Part shown: in pieces, positions 55,490 through 64,000 of the stretch
Layout of the letters: each line of letters opens with the position of its first letter
Position numbering within the stretch: position 1 is the stretch's first letter
NCBI GenBank assembly: GCA_905221605.1
Contig: CAJNDS010002671.1
Span: forward strand, 81,001-145,000
Direction: 5' to 3'
DNA length: 64,000 nt
Source of the DNA: Symbiodinium natans
Taxonomy: Eukaryota; Sar; Dinophyceae; Suessiales; Symbiodiniaceae
Position numbers and translations under genes: made by a program
The notes under the pieces: generated by a model
What the model was told of the DNA's origin: nothing
What the model saw: the letters and a program-made list of their open reading frames with translations, nothing else
Databases searched by the model: none

Positions 55490-56220
55490 TTGAGAGGCAC
55501 TCACTTGCTGCTCATTGACCACGTCAGTTGTTTCGTTTTCTCCACGACTGGTGGCGATGCTTTCGGATATCAATCGGCTGACCTCACGACCGTTAAAAGC
55601 CTTGAAAAGCAAGGCACCACGACCACGCCCACGCGGCAGCCTTGCCGCAGAGGCCCTGGCTTCGCAGGCACAGGGCTGGAGCTCCGCCGCGCTGTTTCGG
55701 AGATTCGGGGTGGCTTCGTCTCCCCTGAGCTATTCATGTCGAAGCTGTTTAAGTGAGCTGCTTGGAACCTGGGAGGCGCACTGTGGACAGCCTCAAACTG
55801 CGTGGAAACCGGAGCACGTGCCAGGCGCAAACGCAGCATTCCTACAAAAGCAACTGGACAGAACCTATGAGTGATACAAAAGACAAGTGGCAAGATACAA
55901 GGGGCCCTCCCCAGCATGTGGATCACACGAGCCCAGGCAGGATCAGCTTCTTGCTGAGCTGCGAGAAGTGCGCGGGATGCTGGTACGCCGCGAGGCAGAC
56001 TTCGAGGTGCGACATCATGTTGGACTCTAGTGGGAGGTTGGCTCGGGTGTTTGTGTCGGCTGGCGTCTGCAGTGTCGAGACTGAGGCCTTCAGGCAGGAC
56101 ATGGAACAGTTTCTTCGCCAGACCGGTGGGATGCCACACTGGCAAACCATGTGCCTTGATGCACTCCCCAGCTGCATGGTACGTTCTAAAAAGGTCTGCG
56201 CCGTACCTGGAGTTTTTTGA
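55490..56220 (+). CDS. Possible coding segments, unknown
   Basis: Frame 55490-55756 contains LELRRAVSEIRGGFVSPELF and ends SKLFK; frame 55753-56220 contains DMEQFLRQTGGMPHWQTM. Both look protein-like on +, but a 221-codon minus frame (55570-56235) competes. I cannot name a family or support exon borders. Confidence 0.25.
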
Positions 56221-57654
56221 ATGGGCTTGCCTCACTGAGTTCGCCAGAGAAGGGCAGGTTGACAGAGCGGCCTCTTCCCTCTATCAAGCAGAGGACCCGT
56301 CGTGTGCTGTGCATCCCAAGGTCTACGATTACTGCAGACTTCCGGTCGCCCCTTGAGACGCCAGTTGCCCGCACACGGCTTGGCATGAGTGGTTCAGCCA
56401 CTTGGCACCAGAAGTATTCCCAGGCGGTACAGCTATTTACCATACACTGCCAACCCTTTCCAAACAAGCGTGCACGAGGGTTCACAAAAATAGCTGGTTT
56501 GCAGTCAGTGTCATCTCGGCGTTGCTAAGAGCTTCGGGCTGTATCAAAATACTTGTCTAGGCACGCGCTGCCTTTGTAGTTTCTGACAATTCCTGACATC
56601 CCGAACACGTTTAGCTACAGCAATGGCAGCAGACTTCCACTGAGAAAATGCAAGAGCGCCTACCGAGGGCAGGCCGGCTACGATCAGCCCAATCCAGGAG
56701 GCGTCGCAATCTGGCTCAGCCAGATGCTCAGGGAAGAGAGGTTTGGGTTCAGTGCCAGAGGGTCACTGGTTTTGCTTTCGCTTAAAGGAGCTTTGTATGT
56801 CTAATTTTGTGCCTCCGAATTTGTTCCGCCTGAAGTGTGTTGTCAGAGCACGATCTCCGATCAAGGTGCTATGAATCGGAGCTGAGATTCAACAGTTGCA
56901 AAAGCCAAGGGAACAGCACAGCGAGGTCAGTTTTCTCGGGCGAAATTTTTCCGTCCTAGCAAGGTTCTCGAAACATGCTGGTATGCAGTGTCTTGTTTGA
57001 TCTGTTCGAGCCTCTCATCCACGCCCTGAAGATACGTGCCTTATGGTGCCTGTAGCCAAGGCCGAGCTAAGCGGAAGCATGGGTAAGAGTCAGAGAAGCT
57101 CGCCGGCCATGGTCTCAACTGGGTTTCATGTGCAGGGGCAAGTGCGATCGGCTGAAGTACACTACTCCCTGCTGAAGGGTCGGATAGACATGGGACATGT
57201 GATGATTGCCTCATTACCCGACTTAAGCTGTTCAACTTCCCAGGAAAGGGCAAGTATGCCACATTGAGATCCCTCCATGAACCATGACACCAGTGCTTCT
57301 GTCAGCCTCAACTGGCCGTCTCTGTGGCTGAGGTTCCAGCCGCAGATCAGCCACTGCGGGCAAGCAAGAATCTGAGTGCCTGGCCTCAGGTTGCTTTCGC
57401 TTCTGCTTTTGCGTGTTGTAGGGTCTGCAGACGGTTGGCATGTCAAGCTGTGTGAGGCGGCTTTGAGTCTAGAGGCGGCTCTCTAATAGCATCATGACAC
57501 AACGATACACCGTCGATTGAACTTCTGTGTTGTGTTGGCGGGCTTCTGATGAACAATAGTTTCCGTGTGAGTGTGGGCGAGCTTGCCGGGGGTGGGTGTT
57601 TCAGGGAATTGATATGGGCTTCAGGTTCTGATTAGGCGGGTGCCCACCCCAGAG
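56221..57654. other. No recognised gene
   Basis: No conserved domain or repeat seen. Confidence 0.35.
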
Positions 57655-57738
57655 CCTCGGAGTGCCCAACTCCAGAGTGTCCCTGGAGTGCCCAACAAAT
57701 CAGAGTGTCCCTGGAGTGCTCGTGTCCCTGGAGTGCCC
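57655..57738. repeat. Tandem repeat (gtgtccctggagtgccc)
   Basis: Three to four imperfect copies of a unit of about 17-27 bp centred on gtccctggagtgcccaac. Confidence 0.7.
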
Positions 57739-59849
57739 AATTTCATAGTATCTCTAGCCAGAGAGGGTGGGGATGCTCGAAGTACAATAATGTTGCATTT
57801 TGGGCCAACTCGCGGAGTTTGTGGGGTCTCCCGAAGTGCAGTCCACAGCGCGGCACGTTGGGCTTTGCCTCTCCGTGTCACAAATGCGGCGGGTGCGTGC
57901 TTTTCTGCGTTTTGGATTGTTGGACCGTCGGATGGTTCGCTTCGCATCAAGTCCCTTGGGGTGGATCTGGCATCCCGCAGCATTGCAAAGGACACTTGCG
58001 CCTCGGTGCGCATTCCTTGCGCACTTCTTGGTTGCCAAATCGCGCTCTCGGCTTGGTCCCAGCGACTCTGTTCGAATCGAAACCGTGCTCCGCCTTTTTT
58101 GAGTGCCAGTTCCGAATGGTCTTTCACTGTTTGGCATGACAACGGGTTTAGAGTTTTGAAGGGGGTTTCTCTGCACTGTTGCTGAGTGTGAGAGGAGGGC
58201 TATGGATGTTGCTGTAGTGACTTTATGCTTCAGGGATCCGGCTAGCGCAAGGGATCCAAGCAGACATTCCCTCAACGGTATCGCACGCATGGGTGTGATG
58301 CTGGGAGGGATGATCGATCTATGATGCATAGGTTTGAGGGTAAGATGCTTTTATTAGTTAATTGACGGGCTCCAGGGCTTGGGGGGTTTAAGGAGGGCTT
58401 AGGCCTTGAGTTTCAAAAGGCCTTTATGGCTCAGGGGCCTGATGTAAGCAGGGCAACCGCAGACACGTAAAAAGCCCACAGGCAGGGGGACAGAGTTGAC
58501 AAAGGCCATGGCTGTCTCCTGCAGGTGGTGACCTGCATGATGCTATGTCCCCAGAAGGCGGGCGCTGGTGGTCACATGGAAGGTCGCCAAAGCTTCGACT
58601 TGGGGTGGGCAGGAAGTTGGTAAACGGCGAACTACATAGAGAGGTAAGTAGCTTCATAAGTTGCGCAAACTTGCCATGCCAGTATCAGGAGCGCAGGAAT
58701 GTCATCAACACAGCCTCTGCAGTAATCTCCGCAGCATGACTTCCTTGCCTTGTCCGTTCTTGGATCTTGCAGGAGAACAGGGCATGTCTTTTTGCTGGGC
58801 GGAGTCCTGCGAAGTTGCTGGCTCAGCCGAGCTGATGCTTGTGCTGAGCAGCGTGCTGGGCAGCGTGCTGGGCTGTGAGCTTGCTTGCGTTGTGGCTGCG
58901 CTGCCTTCGTGCACGCTTGCCAGCTCTCAATCCGAATTCTACGCATGAGCTACAGCATTTACTAATGTCCCTGTGTATATAATTGGAGGAGTATGTCATG
59001 GAGGGGCCAATGGGCCAATGGGGGAAGATGTTTCAAAATATGTTTCAAGATGTCATGTTGCTGCTCCGCGTTGCGCCGAGGATGCCTTTGAACCCGGCCG
59101 CCGGAAGGCGAAAGCCTCGCAGAAGAAGCCCTGGCGACTTGCACACATTGCAATGTATCAGGTTGTGCGTCAGATTGTGCTGTAGTTTGTGCTTTGCCGA
59201 TGCTATGACGGTGGTGTTGACGAAAATGATGATGTTGACGAAAATGATGATGACGATGGCGGGGCTGCTGACGACCATGAGGATGGTGAGGACAATTGCA
59301 ATGATGGTTATAAGTCCTGGATACCGGAAGCGATATTTTCGAGAAAACCGCTCGCTTGCCTTTGGACATCGTTGAATCTCTGGGGATCGGGGTCCTGACT
59401 CCCCTGCGCAGTGTCTTCTCCATACAGCTTCTTGCGTGGAACCGCATGTATGTTCACATGCGCGGCCGCGGTGTGACTGAGGTACTGCTGCTGAGCATCT
59501 TGGGCTCATGCTGGAAGTGGCCTTCTTCCAAAACGGGAGGTGGCCCTTCAGGGAGACCTGTCTGGCAAGGTTCGACCACGTCATGCGCGAAGCAGTGCCG
59601 GCCTGGCGGTAAAAAGGCGTAGGCCAGAGTCCGAGTGCTTTGGTGTGCTGGGTGGGGAGATGTTGAACCATCGCAGACGATAGCCCACGTTGTGTCGGCT
59701 CGGTTCAAGCTACACAGGGGCATGGTTCAAACAACGTCAAAAGAAAATACGACAGCCAGGTTTCACATGGTTCGAGCTGCTCAGCAGAAGGTCCAGCACT
59801 GGTGTCACAGAGCCAACAAAGTACCTCAGGGAGCCTCCAGCCAGCTGCC
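57739..59849. other. No confidently recognised gene
   Basis: About 500 bp (57640-58185) are open in all three plus frames and partly on minus, which usually marks non-coding or repeat-derived DNA. At 59215-59330 a short gatgttgacgaaaat repeat gives an acidic Asp/Glu-rich frame. No domains were seen. The stretch just before 59850 is the likely 5' region of the transporter gene. Confidence 0.35.
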
Positions 59850-61460
59850 ATGGTTCCAGGACGCAAGCTTTTTCTCCTGATCCTCAACTTTCTGAGCCTC
59901 GTCTTGTTTTCTGGCACGGTTTTTGGTTGGACGGCCCTGTCTCAGATCTTGGTCAAAGAGAACTTCTACGATTGGCTCTGCGAAGCTGGGCCTCCTTGTG
60001 ATGCCCAGACGGCAGCTTTGAACAGCGCCTTTACACTTGCAAGCACCGCTTACGGCTTGTCTTCTTTGCCAGGTGGTCTTCTGCTCGACAGGGCAGGACC
60101 TTTGGTGACCATCATTGTAGGTGGCGCCATTGGCGTGCTCAGCGTCGTTGGCATCGCATGCTTGAGATTGACCTTTCATTCCTGGCACGTGGACTTGTTC
60201 CCTCCTTTCCTCGTAGGGGTGGCGATAGGAGGCTCGTTGATTCGGTTCTGTGGCTACTCGGTCGGGTTTCTTTTCCCGTCCCATTCGGCCTTGTTGATCG
60301 CCACCGCCAGCGTGCTGTTTGATGGAAGTTGTCTTGTGTTTCCACTCCTTCGCGTGATATATATCAATGGAGGGGGATATGAAGCTACCTTTGGGGGCTA
60401 TGCCGCACTCGGTGTGGTCCTCTTCTTGCTGCTCCCCATTGCCTGGAAGCTGAACATGCCCGAAATGCAGCGAGTTCGAGCAGAAGCTAAAGCCAGACAA
60501 CAGGCAGGTGGCTCCATAGAGGCCCGGACAATATTTCAGCAGATGAAGAGCTTGGAGTTTCTTGCGATCTTGCTGTTCAGCACGGTCCAATTGACACACT
60601 CGAACCTTTACATCGGTTCTGTCAATGAAGTGAATGCACAGATCGCCGGAAAGACAGACACTGCGGCGCAGCTCCTGCATGTGAATACCATTGTGTCCTT
60701 CGTCATTCCCATGGGCTTCCTGGCGGTTCCTGCGATCACTGCATCAATCCGCCGGTTCGGCAATGTTGGAACGCTGCAGGTCACGAACGTCTTAGGGATC
60801 GTCTTGAACGCCCTCCAGCTGATCCCAAGTCTGTGGCTCCAAGTTCTGACAGTGTGCCTATTCGCCGTCTTCAGGGCATTTTTGTTCAGCAACGTCCCGC
60901 AATTCAACGCGCACTACTTTGGAGTCTTGAACATGGGCAGGATTCAAGGCATTTGCTTTCTTTCAGGAGGTCTTGTGAATTTAGTCCAAGTTCCGTTGAT
61001 CAATTTCAGCCTGCTGACGCTGAAAGACTTTACTCCAATGCTGCTGCTCTGCATACTGGTGACTCTCATCCCCATGATTGCCTGTGCCGCTCTACAACTG
61101 CAGGAGAAGCGCCAGGCGGGAGAAAACCTCCTAGAAGCAGGTCCAGTTCGGTCTTTGAGCCCAGCTGTCAGCCCAGCTCTGTCCAGAGTGTCCAGAACAG
61201 GGTCCAGATCAATGCGGGCACGGAGCGCGTCCTTGGCTTCGATTGCTTCCATGGGTGAAGGTATTGGGCACTCTCCGTCTCTTGGCGTCCTGGCCTCGCC
61301 AATGCACGGCAGCAGTACTTCGCTTCAAGTAATGAGCCTCTGTCCGAGCAGCTCTGAGGGGGACCTTGCAAACTTCGATCCGGAGGTTCATGGTGTGTCC
61401 ATGGTTGAAGAGGAACAGACTCAGACAAGCTATCGCAGGGATCGATTGGGGACGTCATGA
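59850..61460 (+). CDS. Major facilitator transporter, SLC43-like, intronless
   Basis: 536 residues from ATG 59850 (context gccATGg) to TGA at 61458-61460. An in-frame GTG lies upstream, but a eukaryotic ATG start is preferred. The sequence has about twelve hydrophobic segments. It opens with FLLILNFLSLVLFSGTVFGW, then has the loop 2-3 signature GGLLLDRAGP (MFS D-R-x-G-P motif), a central hydrophilic loop (MQRVRAEAKARQQAGG), a second six-helix half, and a Ser-rich cytosolic tail of about 110 residues (RTGSRSMRARSASLASIAS) that may be phosphorylated. The N-terminal GW-ALSQIL pattern and overall layout resemble the SLC43 (LAT3/LAT4) branch, which carries large neutral amino acids or purines; substrate here is inference. 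The usual length for the branch is 500-570. It lies about 370 bp upstream of the first exon of the next PAS gene, same strand. An uninterrupted frame in an intron-rich window is notable. Confidence 0.85.
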   Translation: MVPGRKLFLLILNFLSLVLFSGTVFGWTALSQILVKENFYDWLCEAGPPCDAQTAALNSAFTLASTAYGLSSLPGGLLLDRAGPLVTIIVGGAIGVLSVVGIACLRLTFHSWHVDLFPPFLVGVAIGGSLIRFCGYSVGFLFPSHSALLIATASVLFDGSCLVFPLLRVIYINGGGYEATFGGYAALGVVLFLLLPIAWKLNMPEMQRVRAEAKARQQAGGSIEARTIFQQMKSLEFLAILLFSTVQLTHSNLYIGSVNEVNAQIAGKTDTAAQLLHVNTIVSFVIPMGFLAVPAITASIRRFGNVGTLQVTNVLGIVLNALQLIPSLWLQVLTVCLFAVFRAFLFSNVPQFNAHYFGVLNMGRIQGICFLSGGLVNLVQVPLINFSLLTLKDFTPMLLLCILVTLIPMIACAALQLQEKRQAGENLLEAGPVRSLSPAVSPALSRVSRTGSRSMRARSASLASIASMGEGIGHSPSLGVLASPMHGSSTSLQVMSLCPSSSEGDLANFDPEVHGVSMVEEEQTQTSYRRDRLGTS

Positions 61461-61831
61461 TGCTCTGCCGCACTTGTAGATATCCCATGCGCAGACATGC
61501 GAGAACACGCTGGAAGAGTCCACCCAGCCTTCAGCTGGCAACTTGCTTGTTATTCGGATTCTAGATCCGCTATCAGAAACTAGCGATGTCACAAGCATCG
61601 TCTGTACAGCATTCACCAGAACATTTCGGCACCACAGCAAGTTTGCCTCCGACAGTGCACCGTCACACGATCCGCAGTGGGGCATTCTTTCTTCCAGCTC
61701 TTGCAGTGGCGCAACTCGATTTTCCAGTCTACATTGCACGAGAAGATGCGTGGAACAAAAGCGTTCTTGTTCCAACCGAACCGGTCACGTCATGAATCGA
61801 CACAAGCAAGGAGCACCTTAGAATCCTGCAG

Positions 61832-62975
61832 GTGATGATTACCTTGCTAATTGCCCAAGCTGACCCCATACTTACATCGCAGCGACGTCTCAGGAGTTCA
61901 TCCGGGCCGACTTCCAGGACCGCGTTCGAGCCGTTCTGGAAAAGGTGCCATGGCCGTCCAAGCAGCGACACCTGCGTTCATTCCTTGTGGAGTGAGATTG
62001 AGGTGTGTGCCTGTTCGTTCCCGCGGCGCAGGGCTGTTTGGATTTCGATAGACATATACATATGTATATATATATGTGTAACTGTGTGTATATATGTATA
62101 TATATATGTATATATCTCATATATAGATATATACCTGCGCTGCCCACCCCGCCACGCAGACAGATGCGTCAGGGTGGGGATGTGCCAAGCAAAAGAAGTC
62201 TGTTTTTAGTGCATGTCCATGTTCTCTTAGCAGCGGAGCGTCAGCGTTTCAACATGCAAAAGTGAGAGTACAACTTGTGCCCTTGCTAGGCACTTCAGGG
62301 TGAAGCGACAGCCAGCTTCAAGTTCGTCCTGGTCAGCAAGGCGTAGCTAGCGTAGGGGCCACATTGACATGCCAAAAGATGTCATGGCATGTGGCAGCGC
62401 GTCACTGCGAGGTCAAGCATGTTTCTGACACTTGCCAAATCACATGCGTCCCCGACGCTTGTCGCAGTCTGGCGAACACCTGGAGCTTCTGCTGAATGCC
62501 ACGCCGCGGCGTGATTCGCTTGGTGACGTCTTTGGCGTCGTATTCGTTGGCCAGGAATCTGACTGAATACAAGATGCCCCTGCAGTCAAATACTGTATTG
62601 ATTTACAGTAGGCTCCTAAGTACACTGACGCAGGACATCACCGAGCTCGGCAGAGCCATGGTTGGGGCACAGCAGGCAGTCGTGCTATGGGAGGGACTCT
62701 GTGATGCGCAATGGCTTGAGCTGAGAAGCAGGTGGCGGAGGATTTGAAGCGGCTCCTGAACACGGCAAACGTTCCCATCTTCGAGATCGACCCGGAGGGC
62801 CAGGCCATTGCGCTGCTGAACAAACTGAAGCCATCTATGAAGTCTTAAAAAGGCTTCTTGACACATTCCTTTGGGAAGTATTTGGCCATCCACCCCTCCC
62901 CGAACTCGCTTCTCTCGGAAGGTGGTGGAGTGGAACCGCAAGGTCGCCACCATGACCGGCCTCTCCAGAGAGGAG
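61832..62975 (+). CDS. PAS-repeat protein (multi-exon, continues beyond 63 kb)
   Basis: Exons join in frame as follows. 61832-61852 (VMITLLI, tentative), 61894-61944 (EFIRADFQDRVRAVLEK), 62290-62340 (ALQGEATASFKFVLVSK) and 62468-62554 (SGEHLELLLNATPRRD, then VFGVVFVGQ) complete one PAS unit. 62634-62675 (DITELGRAMVGAQQ) is the linker. 62732-62803 (VAEDLKRLLNTANVPIFEI, DPEGQ) and 62922-62975 (VVEWNRKVATMTGLSREE) begin the next unit. All these junctions are phase 0. Intron starts are GC, GT, GC, GA, GC, GC in order, with GT after 62975. The smallest intron is 56 bp (62676-62731). The unit order matches the PAS gene at 36.3-40 kb. A sensing or scaffold role is likely; no output domain is visible. 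The N-terminus lies between 61461 and 61832 and the rest lies past 62975, unresolved. Confidence 0.8.
62046..62137. repeat. (TA)n-rich microsatellite in a PAS-gene intron
   Basis: Alternating tatata and tatgta runs, inside the 61945-62289 intron. It is the only strongly AT-rich block nearby. Confidence 0.85.
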
Positions 62976-64000
62976 GTAACCAGCCAACCCCTCACACGCC
63001 ACGTGCGTGCCTGACGTCGTCAAGTACGACTCTTGCCATCATCCGACTTCAGATGATACTGTATGTGCCCGGAGCACAAAACTTCACAAGGCCATGTTCG
63101 ATGGCCGTCACCCAAGCCCTGCGTATTGCGACAGTTCTACTCGTAAGTCTAGCCGTCGTGCCTCAGCTGAAGTACTTGTCGTGAGCATTCAATTCAGATC
63201 CTTTCAGACAGCGTCCATGGCGTTCATCCGAGTGTAAGGACCCGCAACTAGCCTTTGCCCATCTGACAGTATGGGGGGGGGCGAATGCAAGGTGATTCTG
63301 ACGAGTCTGATGAGCTCGCAAGTGTCACGTCGCAACGCCTTGTTTGGGCTCAAAAAAGCATTGTAGACACTTCGTAGACTGTAGGAGTGGCTGCCGTTTC
63401 TGTTGAGTACGGCCCTCACATGCCATGTGCAGCCGGTAGGGACCGGCCTTGAGCTCAAGAGTGTCTGCCGCTTGGCGGTTAGTCAGTCGGTTTGCTGTCT
63501 GCATGTGTGACCAGATCACCACCACTCTTTCTGCGTTTTCGTTCACTTCTTGAACTTCTTGAGGTAGATGAAGCAAAGAGTTGTTTTGAGGTTGGGGGAG
63601 GGGGGGTTGGTGGTGAGGGGGTCTGGAGATCTGGCACTTGACAAACGTGAATTGCATGTGGCACATGAATCGGGCACCACAGAGACGGTTGTTTCGGCCG
63701 GTTCCGCCACCTGAAAAACCCTTTCGGAGGAGGAAACAAGCAAGCTCCTGAACATTCATTGCGTGAACGTTCGCGTGGCTTGAGTTTGGCTCGATGTCTC
63801 CCCCCACTCCGAGATGCATTTTAAAATGCAGAATAAATGTGGAGAGAGGGTTTCGTAATGTTTGATGAGGACATGGTTTTCCACTCAAGCTCTAGAAGAC
63901 ATTCAGGTTCTCCGATAGACTCAGGGCCCATAGATGGCAGCCATGTTTTTGCAGTCATACTGGTCTTGGGAAGAGCCGCAACCTCAACCAATATTGGGCT
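62976..64000. other. No further exons anchored
   Basis: Presumably introns and exons of the PAS gene. A minus frame at 63325-63888 (187 codons) has no recognisable domain and spans a G-rich tract on + (63594-63608), so I do not call it. Confidence 0.35.

Noticed and set aside
59826-60680. 284-codon minus-strand frame opposite the transporter
   Set aside because: Shadow of the MFS gene; the plus frame has clear membrane segments and the MFS loop motif.
1-64000. Dinoflagellate spliced-leader relicts, reverse transcriptase or transposase motifs, CRISPR arrays
   Set aside because: Looked for by eye on both strands and not found; a computed search with the 22-nt leader and RT/transposase profiles would be decisive.

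Overview
The window looks like nuclear DNA of a dinoflagellate, most like a symbiodiniacean alga. The reasons are protein-coding exons of 20-650 bp split by short introns, a large share of which start with GC (and apparently once or twice GA) instead of GT; exon junctions of the form AG|G at both intron ends; protein types expanded in these algae (single-domain voltage-gated channel with EF-hands, PAS-repeat proteins, J-domain proteins, FkbM methyltransferase with a Cys-rich secretory N-terminus, MFS transporter); abundant micro- and minisatellites; and an internal block of TTTAGGG-type telomeric repeat. No bacterial operon, rRNA, tRNA, CRISPR array or viral gene was recognised. The organism is an inference from these traits; no search was run.

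Layout. 1-7.4 kb: mostly non-coding, with small tandem repeats and one copy of a dispersed CCTCCACAGCAAAA-type repeat. 7.4-10.5 kb: a composite tandem-repeat block. A roughly 230-270 bp cassette occurs twice, each copy followed by a different minisatellite (73-bp units, then 11-bp polypyrimidine units and 62-bp units; then 42-bp units). 11.9-13.5 kb: intronless FkbM methyltransferase gene. 13.7-16.4 kb: scattered exons of an unknown gene. 19.9-24.7 kb: voltage-gated cation channel with two EF-hands, of which eight exons can be joined residue by residue. 25.5-29 kb: pieces of unidentified genes, including one with a clear start at 28134. 30.5-31.0 kb: interstitial telomeric repeats. 32.1-32.4 kb: second copy of the dispersed repeat. 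34.5-35.6 kb: J-domain protein. 36.3-40.0 kb: PAS-repeat gene. 46.6-52.2 kb: J-domain/C2H2 zinc-finger gene with repeated C-terminal exons. 59.85-61.46 kb: intronless MFS transporter of SLC43 type. 61.8-63.0 kb and probably onward: a second PAS-repeat gene.

All confidently recognised genes lie on the + strand, as expected for the unidirectional gene clusters of dinoflagellates. Their products point to membrane transport, calcium or voltage signalling, sensing (PAS) and protein folding (J domains); nothing shows that they work in one pathway. Exon borders were set by reading frame and family conservation, so exons without a recognisable domain are certainly being missed.
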